Source: Dromaius novaehollandiae
Taxonomy: Eukaryota > Chordata > Aves > Casuariiformes > Dromaiidae
Assembly (NCBI RefSeq): GCF_036370855.1
Contig: NC_088102.1
Span: 25,525,001 to 25,589,000, forward strand
Length of the DNA: 64,000 nucleotides
Direction of reading: 5' to 3'
Each line of letters begins with the position of its first letter. Positions within the stretch are counted from its first letter, which is position 1. The position numbers and the translations under genes are program-made. The notes under the pieces are model-generated. The model did no database searches and was not told the DNA's origin. It worked only from the letters and a program-made list of their open reading frames with translations. Positions 1-14,400 of this stretch are shown one piece after another.

Positions 1-2263
1 GCCCTGTCAGTTTACAAACTCTGAATGCAGAGATCCTCCAGGAGAGACATCTGTATTTTATCCTCATCACTATTGGTTAAATACATGGTCTGGATTATAG
101 CTGGAATAAGTAAACAGATATATGTAAGAGAACAGAATACTTATGGGTATTCTGTTCTTATGGTAACAAAAGGTAACTGGTAGTGTGGAGGGAGAAACTT
201 GTTGGAGTTGAGAGGAAAACTTTAAAATTTGTCATCGTTAAAGTATGTTACTGGCAAAAGGGTCTTGGATGGTAATCTTAGATGATAGTTAGCTGTGATC
301 CTGGCCTGTTTAGCATAATTTCAACTGTAAGAGTTGAAAATTTGAAGAAAAAATGCAGGTGTATAATTCTGATTACAAAAATCTTTTGGTACAGTTTCTC
401 ATTGCAGATTTGAAAAAAAAAATGCAGATTTGAAATGGTACTTAACATAATGTCTGAGACCTGTTATGATCATTCATAAGCCAGTGTTCTTGGGACAAGG
501 CATGCTATTCAGGTTTTGATACAATATTTCATGATCCTTCATTGTTCACAATGCCATCATCTCATGAGCTAACAACCGCCTTGCTCTCATGCTTATGCTT
601 GAATCCCATCTTTTTAAAGATGGATCCAATACAGTACCTTGGTGATTCATTAGTGCTAAAAAAGGTGACTTCAGATAGTTCCAGTGTTCCTCTAAAATAA
701 ACATTCTTCTGTAGGCTCCTCATTTAATAATGTTTATGATGTTAAGAGCTATCCATTCACTTAAATTTTCTCTCTACACTGTCTCTTTAGTTATTAAAGT
801 TAGTATATTATTCTCTCCAAGTGTTAGCTAACAACTTCTTAAAAAGTTAGGTCAGTATTTTCAAACAGTTTCCAGCATCACTGAGCCACAGAATGTTACA
901 GGCCTCAAAAAGGCCATTAAGGACTTCCCGGTACACCTACGTAAATGCAAATTCTTCAAGGGTAGTAGATGTTTGTAAAGCATAACCTTGGTCCAGTGAT
1001 ACCAAGATGGCATCATTGAAAATATCCATTCTTAAAAGATCTAGAGTTCTGCAAAAAGTTCTGAGGAATGATTAACCTTTGTTCGAGGTAATATTTTAAC
1101 ATTGATTCTATAAATAATTGTTGAATGTGGGACATCCAGTGGAAGACCTTCAATAACTGGGCCTGTATTTCAGTGAGCACTTTAAGCTAACATGAGCGTT
1201 TGCTGCTGTGGCAGGAAGTGTTCTGGCCACTTACTCCAGTCTCAGTGCACTCTGTGTTGCACTGGCAAAGCTATTTGGCCACATGGTGAATGTGGTGGAG
1301 GATCAACCTGCTGAAGATGGAACCATTCTTTTTCACTGATCTGATTCACTGTCAAGCTCTGCAAAAGCTATGCCATTGCAGCAGAAAGAGGAGGAGATGC
1401 TGGTGCTGCTTAAGCAAATGCTTCCTCTAAAGAATCTGAAGAACTGCATTTGGAACTATAGCCTGAAATTATTTTAGGAAGTGTACCAATTCTGTGTGTA
1501 TACTCAGTGTTACTGAGTTAGGGTGGTCTGCTTCAAGAGATCTTCCCCCCCCCCCCCCCCCCCCCCCAATTAAATCCTTTTACAGCAACACGTTGAACAA
1601 GAGGGGAAACAAACCCTTTTGAAAGTATTGGGGTAATGGGTGCTTGCCCAGTTTTCAATGTATTAGCATGTCAAAGTAAGAAAATCCAATAGCTTGGCAG
1701 TTGCACCGTTTTAAAGCTGTGATACAGGCTTGGAAAGGAATGCAAAGCTTTTAAAATTTTTTCTTCAGTTTATTATGGTGTGAAAAGCAACAAATAACCT
1801 GCAGAGATTTTCACTAAAAAAGTCACACTCTTTAACTTTAGTACTTCCACAGTTGCCTTATTGTAGCAGATGAATTCTTGAAATTCTAATTACTTAAGTT
1901 ACGTATGAATTGACTATTTGATCATGTACTGTCTGTAGCGCTGTAGTGTCTCCACATTCTGGTCATTGATATGGGGTCTTGCTTTGTGCGAGGAATAGTT
2001 CTTAAAATAAAAGACACTGAAATGCATGGACATCTTGCAGGAGAGTATCTAGAAGTGTAAGTTCTGTAATCCATTGCTCTTTCAACAGCTATAATAGTAA
2101 AGTGGCTAGAGCATTCTGGCAATGATTGATTTTTGTTTGTTTGTTTTTTTGTTAGAACCAATTAACTCTTTTTTTTCCATTTCCCAGTGGGAAAAAAAAA
2201 TGGGCAATTCTTATACAGTCCCCTTTTTTCTTGCTGTCATTCACTATGTTTTCCTTTGTGTAG
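1..2263 (+). other. SNW1: SNW1 intron upstream of the first visible exon
   Basis: No SNW1 coding exon is seen here. The sequence expected just before Asp57 (a tyrosine/arginine/tryptophan-rich stretch ending in RLLE) is not recognised in any frame, so this is intron. It holds a 23-base C run (1545-1567) and a short stretch around 1150-1480 that looks weakly coding but is broken in every frame. The acceptor at 2261-2263 follows a T-rich tract. Confidence 0.8.
1545..1567. repeat. Poly-C run (23)
   Basis: Uninterrupted C run in an SNW1 intron. The length is prone to assembly error. Confidence 0.9.
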
Positions 2264-2425
2264 GATTTTGGAGATGGGGGTGCTTTCCCAGAAATTCATG
2301 TGGCCCAATATCCATTGGATATGGGCCGAAAGAAGAAAATGTCCAATGCTCTGGCAGTTCAAGTGGATGCAGAAGGGAAAATAAAATACGATGCGATAGC
2401 TCGACAAGGACAATCAAAGGACAAG
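2264..2425 (+). CDS. SNW1: SNW1 exon, residues about 57-110
   Basis: Phase-0 exon of 54 codons beginning DFGDGGAFPE and ending GQSKDK. It carries the basic RKKK patch and differs from remembered human SNW1 at only about two residues. Acceptor TAG precedes 2264 and donor GT starts at 2426. Confidence 0.97.
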
Positions 2426-5400
2426 GTAATATTCCTTCAAATGTGTAGGCTGGGAATGTATGCAGGGGAAATTTTATATGTACACGTTGTGCGTACTTAA
2501 ACTCATTGGTTTGGCATTAGACTACTGGACTGCCTCCTTGAGGTGCAGTCCTATTTTGTTATAAGTTTGAGAGCTGAAAAATATCAGAGAGATATGAACA
2601 CTTGGACTTGGAGAATAAAATGAACTAGGACTCGGTTGCTGTGATTGTGTGATCTTCTCCGTTTTGTAATTAAAAGGTAAGATAATGGTGATGAAGGTCA
2701 CTACACAAAACTTTCTTGATAGTTTAATGGCCTTCCTTGGCCTTCCAGTGAAGGCAAGAAAGTGAAAGCAGACTTGGTCACAGAGCGCCTCATTTTGGTG
2801 TGGCAAAGGCAGGGTGGGGGAAGCACACAAAATACAGTTTAACTTCCAGAATAATATACCTGCTGCCTTATTAATACAACATTTGATGTTTCTGTCTGTT
2901 TTCAATATTTTTGGGAGTGGGGGAGTGTGTGTGTGTCTTTTGAATTGCAGCAGGAAGTATTGCTAATGTTTACACACCAAAATTTCTGTGTTAAGCTTAG
3001 TTCAAAACTGTGGCAAAACTTCCACTGAGTTTAATGGGAGCAAGCTTCAATTTCCTGTATGCGGTAGCCAATTGATTTTTGAGTTTATACATAAGCAATA
3101 CTTCCTGCTGCAATAAAAAAAAAAAAAGTCTGCTATATTTAACTAATACTCAGTTGAGTGTCAAGTAAGTGTCACATCTTGTATATCCTCATCCTGTGCA
3201 TCTTAAATTACTACAGTATCTTTGAAAAAATGAGTCAAATCGATGAGACTCCAAGCTGTCATTGGGATAGGAAGTAATCTGACAAAACAGAAACAATAGT
3301 AGTGGCCATATTTTGGGGGGGACTGTCACTAGAGTTTGATCAATACTTTATGTAGCATCTTGAATTGCTTGCCAAGAGGAAGATGCTGAAATACTAATTA
3401 TATTTATACAATTTTGTGATTACACTTGATACTAAATGGAATTTTACAGACCTCAAAGAATAAAAAAATGACCTGTAGCAGAAAAGTAGACATGAAATAA
3501 CATACTGATTACTGGGAAGCTCTAGATCAAATACAAAACAAAAAAATCAGTATAGTTAAATTTTTACAACTTTATCAAAATACATCTTCACCTGTGGAAT
3601 CAAGTTCAACTTTCAAATGATAGAAGTGTGTATATTTTAACATCTGGATCTATGTATATTTGATAAAGACCTAGAAATTATGGTAGACCTCAAGAAAACA
3701 ATGACCAATCTTCTAAAGTTATGTAGTGGCTCAGAAATTGCTCTACCTTACTTGGCTTATAGTTAGGAAAATGCTTCGAAGAACAGGTCTTCACAGCACT
3801 TTCTGGAGTCCCGAGCAAAAACTTGGAAGAAGAGCTTGGATCCATACGGCATCCTGTAAAGAAGCAATAAAATTCTTATTTTGTGACTATACCTATCAGT
3901 ATGGAACAGATGAGTGGCTTTTCTAAAACTCAGCTCTGTTAATAGCAGAACTGGAATTAGGATTTCCTAATTCCTGTCTCTAGGCTCTGTATTCTGGATC
4001 AAGTTGATTCTGATCGCATCCAGTTGGACGTAAACGCAGATACTAAAGATAAAGTATCATGATTCAAGGAGGAGTAAAACTGAGGGAAAATTAGATACTT
4101 GAAACAACTGAAGTGGAAGTAGCAGAAATACTATTGCTTGATTTGTCTTTCAGGAGACCTGAGAGTATTAGTAAATGTGCCCTAGGGAGCAATTCTTCTG
4201 TGATCTGTGTTGGGTTCGATAGATGCAATTTGTGATAGTACGGTGTAAGTAGGATTACATACAGAGGTTCCAGCATCATGAGAGCTACATTTTATAATTC
4301 AGATATTTTTTTCAATCTCTATGGAGTTAAGAGAAACAGATATTTAGCTGCCAGCAACCACATAGTGTTTTTCCTACCATTCCATGAGCTAATGTTTGGT
4401 CAGAGTTAAGAAGCAAACTTTGCTTTTGCTCCAGTTTCTGGATTCTTTTGAAGCTGAATGTTGTATTCTGCCTTCTTGTAGATGCAGCAATTCCATCACC
4501 CAAACCCTACATCTAAGTGGCTTGTCAGCAGCTTTTGCTATTGCAGCGGTTCGTGTCTCTTGCATCTGTTCCCTTATGCATTTAAAAAAATAGTTGCTTC
4601 AGAGAATTTTCCTTGAAAAATGCTGATATAATTGAGATAGTGTGACAAACCTTCTCTTTGGAGCTAGCAGAAAGTCTGCTAGATGTGATACGATGGGTAA
4701 AGATGAACGTGGATGCATGACTTTGTGGCTCCAAAGGTGAAGTTCCATGTAGCTCCAGGTGAAAGACTTCCATCACTGGCTGTATGGTTAGCTGTTTTGC
4801 TGCTATGGATTCTCCCGATACTGTCCCTACTCATGTGACTAATAGCCAGGCTGAAATACTACTTGGAGCATCAATAATTGAGATGTTTTGGGGATATTGA
4901 TGCTCAGTCTCCTTATTAGGAAAATAAAGAGACATAATTTCTTATTAAATCTTTTCACGGACAGAAAAGGGAGTGAAATTGAGAAGGTACTATTAGGCCT
5001 ATAACTTTTTCATGGCAAGAATGATAAAGATTTTCTGTGCAAGAGTTGTCTTGTTCCAACACTAGGGCTTAAATGCTAATAGAGAAAAAGGAACCACAAC
5101 GCCCATGTGCAGTTTTCTCTCAAGATTGTGAATTAAATTGAAACGTTCACAAGAGATAGTAGTTGCATTGTTTAAGAAACTCGTATCACAGAAATGGGTC
5201 AGGCTAAGAGAATGCTCATAGAACTAAAATGATTGAAAGTATTCATTACCCGTAATGCATTTAACTTCTCGGTAGAGTTTGGTTTGAGAGCTTATCAGCA
5301 ATTCTTTCTGTGTTATGTTTGCCAGGCTTCCAGCCAGGTAGTTGTAGTGACTTCTAAAATGTTACATACTTCAGATGATGAAACCATTCTGTTTTCTGTA

Positions 5401-8400
5401 AAAACAGAAACTTAAGAAGGAAGGCATTTATTCTGCAGTGCTTAGTAGTAGCTTCTTGATTTACACATAGGATTCATAAGCACCGGATATACAGAATAAA
5501 ATACAATGAGGGGAGGGATTTAAGTGTTAAAAAGTAAGCAATTTTTGTTGAGGCACTTCTTCCTATCAAGCTTCTTGTGGAACTCTGAATGTGATTGATT
5601 GACTAAATCCTACCATGAGCTAAAGTATTTATGCAGCTAGTTAGGTAAGAATATTCTCTTTCTGATGGCATTCTGGCATACAGTTTTCTAATTGCTGCCT
5701 GTGAAGGTTTCCTCTGCCAGAGAAGGAATCATCTGGTTGTACCAAATACCGAAAATTTGATTTGTGGCTAGACTTCAGATTTTGCTTTTCAGTAGCAATC
5801 AAAATGAAATACCTGAAACACAGGCTGATGGTTTCGTTTTAAATTTCAGAAGTGGAAAAGGGGTAGTGAATGGGCATGATAAAATTCAAACAGTCCTAGT
5901 TTCTTTATCTTAGATTAATAAAAGGTCTGAAGATTACTGTTAAAATAAGATAAATATCTGGAAAAGGAACACAGTGCAGTATCTTTCATCTGACTCTGAC
6001 TGTATTGCCTCAAAAAAAGGACTGCAATTAGAACATGCAAGTGTATCAAGTTTTTGATGGAGACATGAATTTTGGTATTTTCAAACTAATTTCATCCATG
6101 TTCTTGATCAGTGTTGCTGATGCTTTCCATATGTGTGCAGTATTTGGGGGGTTTAATTAGTAGTTCACTTATATCCCAGACATCTCTCAGAGAGGGTAGA
6201 ATATACTGTAGTTTTGAAAGAATCTCTTACCGCCCTTCCTCCATTCCCACCACCATCCCATTCTTTTGGGATAATCTGAACTCTTTAAGCATACTTAGTT
6301 TTTTATGTGGCAGGATTCTTGGGACTTGGAGTTAATTACCTTAGAGGAACACTATTCCTCAGATGTCTAGCATTCATCTTTGAGATGCTGGAATATTACT
6401 GATATTAAAGGATTAGAAATGTTGAGAGTGGAGGATAAGAAGCAGTAAATGGCTCTTGTGTGCCAAATTAGTATTGAGGCTACTCTGAGGTCAGTCTCAT
6501 AGTTGGACGTACACTTTATTCCACTTGAAATAATAATAATGACTTTTAACCCTTTGGTGTGAAACATTAATGAAATACAGTAGAATCTTTTCCATGTAGT
6601 TATCTAGTACTGTTCTTTGCCTATATTTGAAACTGGGGTTTAAAGCTAGTGAAAACTAGCTGCTAAGTGATCCTTGAAAACAGAAGTATAAATGTGGATT
6701 TTCTGGATGTCTTGGGGAGCCCAAGAAAGGAAGAGTGTAGGAAAGGGAAGCAGGAAATGGTGGTGTCTAATCCCAGCTCTGGCAGCAATTTACTTAATGC
6801 TTAGTCAGATTGCTTCTTTACTTTGATTATTCCATTTGTAAAATGGGGTCCAGGCTGTTTTCCTATTCTATGACAGTCATTAAAAAATGTGTAATTGCAG
6901 AGCATTTAGAGTTGTACACAAGTGCTAATTAGTACCTAAAGTATAATCTAGGCCTGAAACATTTCTTCTGGCATACTTCTTCTATTTATTCCTATTCTTC
7001 AGCACTAATAAAATATAATGTGTTTCAGGTTATTTACAGCAAGTACACAGATCTTGTGCCAAAAGAGGTTATGAATGTGGATGATCCTGAACTGCAAAGA
7101 CCTGATGAGGAAGCAATTAGAGAGGTATTGTATGCATTGATGTGCCTAGTTATTTGAGGTATACTGTATGTCTTGCATATTTGATGAGATGCACACTGTG
7201 ATACTTTTGTCTTCAGATCACAGAGAAGACAAGAGCAGCCTTGGAAAAATCAGTATCTCAAAAAGTTGCAGCAGCCATGCCAGTTCGAGCAGCTGACAAA
7301 TTAGCTCCTGCACAGTACATTCGGTAGGTAGTGCTGGTGTGTATATGAGATGTTGTCATATGTAAAATTAAAGAAAACAAAGACATTCCTTGACTTCCTG
7401 AGAACAAGGCTCTTCCTCTTAAATTCTGTTCTTCTGGAAGTAGTATGAAACTGGGTTATATATTTTGAATTAATCTACTAGTGACAACCTAGTTTGAAGT
7501 GTGTTGAAGTATGTCTTCACGTATCAATAGCTGTGAAACTTTGAGGGCTTATTGTTTTTCAGCAACAGATTACTGGTTTGTCAGGGAGCACTATGAATCT
7601 TGCCCGGAAACAGCCTCTTTACTGGGAATTTCTCCCCAGAACAAACCACATAACAAGATTCTTCCCTTAAATAAAAATGAGCAATTGGAAAGAATTCGGA
7701 ATTATTAGGAGGCTGGTACATATTTATGATGATTCTCTGCTGCAACCACAGAAGAATTCCACAGCAGAGTTAAACTTGGCCTGAGATGAATTCTGAGTAT
7801 GTGAAGAGGTTCTTAATATCCCATAAGTGGTCCCCAGAGATTCATAAGCATAGGGAAAGAGTATTGTGACATGCTTAGTGTCTCTCTATTAGTTTGTTCT
7901 TTCTCCTACTTTGGAATCTAGGTTAATATAGGAGAATGTAGCCCTGGGAAGATGCGTTCTTTCTTGGTGTAGTTAATGCTCTGTGTTAGTTCAGTATCCT
8001 CTGTGCAGTCACCTGCTCCTGGCTTCTACAGTGGAAGAGTCTTAAACTGGTGTGAATAATTGAATAGTGAATTGAGTGAAAGCTGTGGTGGGAAAGGAAT
8101 GTCTGGCCGTGTGCAGAGAACTGAATGTTTTGACCATTTTATTCAGGTACACACCATCTCAGCAAGGTGTGGCTTTCAACTCTGGAGCAAAACAGAGAGT
8201 TATTCGGATGGTAGAAATGCAGAAGGACCCCATGGAGCCTCCAAGATTCAAGTAACTGTTCAAAACTTCTTCATGGCAAATAGAAGATTCTGAAGTGTGT
8301 TTCCATACAAAGTTCTGATCATGTTTGTTTTTTAATTGTTCAGAATTAACAAGAAAATTCCGCGTGGACCACCTTCTCCTCCAGCTCCAGTAATGCACTC

Positions 8401-11400
8401 TCCCAGTAGAAAGGTATGAAATACAGTAGTTATTTTCAGGTTTGACTTCTAGATGGGTTCCCAAATTCCACTTTGATCTATCTCATTTCCACACATCTTC
8501 TCCTCCTTGTTCTTTTGCTGTGATACTAAGTGATAAACTTGGTGCTTGCTGCAGGCTTTAGTGCTTGGGCATGTCTGAGGGTATTTTTTTTCCCCCCATA
8601 TAACTCATCAAACATTAAGTACAATTCTCATACATTTTATGCCAGTCTGCATTTCTGGAGCTGTCCATGGCTAGGATGGTTTGGCTGAGGCTCTAGCCTT
8701 GGTTCACTCATGCTGCTTGTAGACAACACTAGAGAGCTTGTTTGTTTTTTAAAGGTTATCCTCCCCCTGGGAGATGACTGTAGTGGTTCATCAGTTTCCC
8801 ACAGCCTGAACAACTATTAAGTGTTCAAATGTTAACAAGCTTGCTATAAGTTGTTCTGTGATGATAGTTTAAGAAGGGGGTGGCTGAATCACTGTGTCCT
8901 AACTTTCTTTTGTGTAAGCAAAGGTAGAGTACGCAAATGAACGTCTCACTGCTGCTAAGAAGGGTTGGGGTTTTTGTCGCAGTGTCCTGAACTTTGTACT
9001 CTAATTTGTCTCAATAGTTTCATAGCTGCCTGTGATAGAGAAAACTGCTTCTTTTTGCTATAAATCTAAAGATGACTTTCTCTCAAATCAGATGACCGTG
9101 AAAGAGCAGCAAGAGTGGAAAATTCCCCCGTGCATTTCAAACTGGAAAAATGCAAAGGTAATTAAGTTGTCATAAATTCACTCCTAAAATTGCATCCTGC
9201 TGGGAGACTTCTGTGAATGATCTACAGCCTGAGTAACATTGGTTTTAAACCCCTGGAGTTCAGTAAACTGGCTGCTTCCAGCATGGATAACACACAATTG
9301 TACAGCTCAGTTTTTCTCTTCCCTACATATTAAGGTTGTCAAATTGACAGGAGTATAGAGCTGAGAGAGAATATATTACTTCATGGCAGAGATCATATAT
9401 TTTGAGAGAAGAAACAGCATTAGATAAAATCCCCATAATAGTGCAGTGTGTGGAGCCTGAAACCAAATCCTCTGGTGCTCACAAAGTAAAGCCATCTAAA
9501 CTGAAAAAGTGAAAGGTAATTTTTAGAGAACCAAGTGTGGTGGGGGGGGGGCGTTTGTTTGTTTGTTTTGGGTTTTTTTGATACTGCAGTCTGAATTTCC
9601 AGAAAGTTCTGAGAGTTCTTCTTTTTGCATCCTTGCACTAATTAATTTTTAGCACTGCTAAATTTTTAGCTTAGCTACTTTTATTTCCTGTAAGAGTAGG
9701 TATGTGCTGTCCCTTTGGTTTAATCAGTAGGCAGGGTTTTTTTTAATTCTATTTTAATGTTCAGAGAGAAGGGAGAATTTATAATGACTGGTCCAGCCAT
9801 TCTTCTCAGACTTACCAAGCTCTTGTTTTGAGGCAGCCTCTCCAAATGGAGGAAGGAAAAGCTGCATGTTAGGATATTTTTTTTCTGCCCCAACACAGCT
9901 GCATAACTGGGACTGACACTGATTAGGAGATCAAATTTTAGTTTACAGATGCTAAAACCAAAGCAAACATTTTGTAGAGCGCGCTATAAAGAATCTTATA
10001 TCTTCTATAAATACTTTTTTGCTTTCAAAAGCTGAAGCCTTTGGTGTTTGGCATTTAGTGTCTCGCTTTTGCTGACAGCCTTGCCCCTTCCTTTCTCATT
10101 TTGGATCATCTAACCTTTCCGTAGGTATAAAAACAGTTCAGGGAAGTTAAATTATAAGCACAAATGGTAACATTGCTTAGAGACTAGGAAAGCTGTTGTC
10201 TGTAGTTTTTAACACAAAGCAAAGAGTGGAGCTTATTGATCAAAAACTATCATTCTCAGTCTATTAAGATGTCATTTGAAGGGAAAACATAATCCTGATG
10301 AGGAAAAAAAATGGAGAGAAGCTAGTATTGTCTAGGACAAATTTGGAATACACATGAAGCAGGTCCATTGAGGCATATTAATGATGGACCAAATTTTGTG
10401 GATTATTTTGTTTTATTATGCAATGCTTGTTTCTGTGATTAACTGTCTATCTGTTTCAATTCCAGGGTTACACCATTCCATTAGACAAGCGCCTGGCTGC
10501 AGATGGCAGAGGACTGCAGACAGTTCACATTAATGAGAACTTTGCCAAGCTAGCTGAAGCTCTCTATATTGCTGATAGAAAGGTCAGGTGATTGTTTAAA
10601 CTGGTTTGTTCCACCTTCTCTGTATGTTCATTTCCTTTGGAAAATCAACTGTGAATAGGTTGTAGCTCTTTAGTTTGTCTTGCTGCTAGGCTAACATAAG
10701 GTCTTATCCTCAAGATTTTTGAACCAGTGGTTCAGCCTGGATTAACCTATTGGAGTTCATAGCTTTTGTTTTTCAGCTCCAATTGCTGTGGTTGTCAGGC
10801 TTTGAACTTTGTCTCTATGACTTGATTCCTGCCCTGCTTACTGGGTAGCACCCAAGACGGAAGATGTGCTTGCATCCCAGGTGCTAGCTTTGTATTGTTT
10901 TAACTAGGGGTCTTATGTATGCAGGCTCGTGAGGCTGTAGAGATGCGTGCCCAGGTGGAGAGGAAGATGGCTCAGAAAGAAAAGGAGAAACATGAAGAAA
11001 AGCTCCGAGAAATGGCCCAGAAAGCCAGAGAGAGGAGAGCAGGGATCAAAACCCATGTTGAAAAAGGTACATTTCTTTGTTACTAGGATGCTGTGGGTAT
11101 TTTTTTTTTAAACCTCTCTAAAGTGTAGGTTGGGAGAAATAACCTGAGAACTTAAAATAGCTAAATGTCAACTGTAATTTCTAAGCATGACATCTGCTCT
11201 TCATGTCTTTACTTGATCAACCAGTGAATTAATCTAGCTGATGGGAGTCTATTTTGATGGGATCTGAATTTGAACCCAGTAGCTGTATGGCAGCGTATAT
11301 GTTTAGGAGAACATTCAGAAATTCAGAGATGTCATTGGATCAGTATAAGTAACAGCTCGCATGGACTGTTCTAACCTAATCTCTTTTTTTTTTTAAAGAA

Positions 11401-14400
11401 AGGCTTGTTGCAGATAAAGTGCAACTTTATGTTTACATGAGGACAACAAGCAGTGGAACAGGTTGCCCAGAGAGACTGGCAGTCTCTGTCCTTGCAGGTT
11501 TTCAAGACCTGAGTGGGCGAAGCACTGAGCAACTTGATATGGATTCAGCATTGCTCCTGTTTTGAGCAGGAGGTGGGACTAGAGACCTCCTGAAGTCCCT
11601 TCCAACCAGGGTGATTCTGTGATACTGAGTCACAGAATGTTCTTGGTGGCACACAGAGATGCCTACGTGCTTGAATGATGTTTTTATACTAGCACGTATT
11701 AAAAGGGATTAAATATTGTACAGTGTGATCTGTGGGTGTTTTCAGGTTTTACTTCCTAGATGAACAAGTACTCTAAGTTCTTGAAAGCTAAGAAAACATG
11801 GTTTGGATATGTCTACCTCAACTATCTTGTCAAAGACAGTTAATTGTTTGTAGTGTAAGAAAGACATGATTTTCCTTATGTTCTGTTCAGTTTGCATAAA
11901 ATGTAATAATTTAAATAGTGTTAAGGGTCATTTCTCTTCTGTAAATGAATACTGAATTGAATCAATGTGCCAGTGACTGTGGCATAGTTGATTCAAATTT
12001 CAAATATTAGTATATAATTAGTAATCTCATATTTGTACAGAGGATGGAGAAGCTAGAGAGAGAGATGAAATCAGACATGACCGGCGCAAAGAGAGACAGC
12101 ATGACAGGAATCTTTCCAGGGCAGCCCCTGACAAAAGGTGAATCACAAAAGAAAACTGCTTTATTCCTATACTGGCACTGGCACTGGCTTCCCCATTTGG
12201 TAAACTTGCATAGAGTTTTTTTCCTTTCGCTTGATGCAAGTGCCTGAGTTATACCTTGTGCAGATACTCAGTTGTTTGAAATACCTTTGATAAGGGTTAA
12301 AAGCTGTAGTACCATTGCTGGTTATGTGCAGAAAATACTTGGATTTGCAATTATAAGACTTAAAGAATGCATAAAAGGTATTTGACTCTTTAGTTGCTAG
12401 GAAGATATGAGGCCAGCACACTAGCACTTAATTGTGTAATATCTCTCTCTTTTTTTGAGAATTTGAGCTTTGACTATCTTCAGCCAAAAATGTCTGACCA
12501 AAGAAATTTAGGATTCTTCAGATGTATGGAGGAGTGTTGGGTTTTTTGTTGTTTGTTTTTAGTTTTTTTTAATCAGAATTTCAGTATATTCAGATTTAAT
12601 TAACACGTTGACAGTGAAGGTTGAAACCTGGATCCTACAACTTCAGCGAGACTGAGATATTAGTGGTTTTGTTTATTCAACCTATTGCAAGTGTAGGCTG
12701 AAGTATCTTGTTTGCTTAAGCCAGTGAGATTTCTGAGCACAAATGGTTTCTGGAGGCTTAAAATCTCTAATACCTTAAAATTAGATTGCTCAGCCTTCCT
12801 AGAATATAATTACACTGGTTCTTGCAAAAAATAAACATGACATTTTAGACCAAGTCAGCTTGATGTAAACTGCAGATAGTGGAAAGCAAATTTAAATGTC
12901 ATGCCCAGCTGAACATAACTTTCCCAAATGTTTCCCTTGCCAGGAGACAAATTTTAAATATTACATAGTAAGCAAGAGCAAAAGTCAAACTCTAGCTCCC
13001 AGGGGAAATTGTTAGTAACTAATACAGCATCAGGTTGCAGTTGAGCATGTAACCAAATATGGTTTATCTGACTTAATAAAATTTAATTGTTAATTCAGGT
13101 CAAAGTTGCAGAGAAATGAGAACAGAGATATCAGTGAAGTTATTGCCCTAGGGGTACCCAACCCCAGGCCATCCAACGAAGTCCAATATGACCAGAGGCT
13201 GTTCAATCAGAGCAAGGTAAAAATACCTTTTCACAGCTGTGTAGCTTTCTAAGAGAAGGATGTGCAAACAGCTCATCTTTCCCTTGTGGTTGTAGCTAGA
13301 GTACTGGAGGGACCCTGTTCTCACGGATGGTGTGGATGAGCTCTGAAAAGAGACTCAGCGTAACTACTGTTGATCTCCTTTATGGCATAGCTATTGCAAC
13401 AAAATTGGTAATTTGAATATGTAACTGGATTCAAGGGTATTTTTGGGAGGGGAGAGGGGAAGAAAGCTATTTTGCCTGCAATCTGGAGTGACTCTATCTT
13501 CTTCTGTATAAATACACTGATTGAATAAGGGAAATCTGCTATGAGAGAGAAGCAAGTAAATACTTGCCATTCCCACTATTGCCTATGTTCACTATTTGTG
13601 TATTTTAAGATGGATTTTTAACAGCAACATTTATTTTCTGTTTGTTTTGTACTATTCAGAGATAGAAAGAGTAGATTAGGCTTCAATAAGTCCCTGAATA
13701 GTCCTGCAGTTTGTCAGTCAATCTCTCTAAGTTTTCATGTCTCCAACGAAAGACTTGCAGGCAGAGGGGAAAGCTGATGTATCAGAAGAGAACAAGCAGG
13801 CATTTCTCCTGCTTTCACAGATTGCATAAGCTTCTGTGTGATTTAGATCAGTCGGCTTAAATTATGCATCTTTCCAGAAGTTCTAACTTCTGGAAACGTA
13901 AGTTAGAACTTCTAGAAATACGCATTTTCATATTATTTTCACTTGCTACTGTAGACAGCTGTATTTGCAAGGCAGGCTGAAGTGATCCATTATTCTGAAA
14001 TGCAAATGGCCTGTAATCCTTCCTGTTCCTTTCTGGAAGAGAAGTGTCCCTGACTGAGATTTGTAATGATTGGACTTAAACCCAGACCAAAAACCATACA
14101 TATATCCTAATTAAGTGCTTGAACTCATCTGAAATCGATAGTAAATCATCTTTATGAGTCTGGATCACACTACAAGTGTATCTTGATGTTGAAGTAAATT
14201 AGCTAAGTTTTGCAGACTGATTTGTATTACACTGCTGTTCATCTTTCTCCTTCACAGGGTATGGACAGTGGCTTTGCTGGAGGAGAGGATGAAATTTATA
14301 ATGTTTATGACCAGCCTTGGAGAAGTGGCAAAGATATGGCCCAGAACATCTACAGACCAAGCAAAAATGTAGATAAGGATATGTATGGCGATGATTTAGA

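Larger units (their letters stand above)
2426..7028 (+). other. SNW1: SNW1 intron (4.6 kb)
   Basis: The largest SNW1 intron in the window. Apart from a perfect 21-bp inverted-repeat element at 2944-3114 and a MIR-like relic near 6765-6880, I see only unique AT-rich sequence. The short open frames inside have no recognisable product. Confidence 0.85.

Noticed and set aside
1-2263. SNW1 first coding exon(s)
   Set aside because: Searched for the sequence encoding the residues before Asp57 and did not find it; the gene start must lie left of the window.
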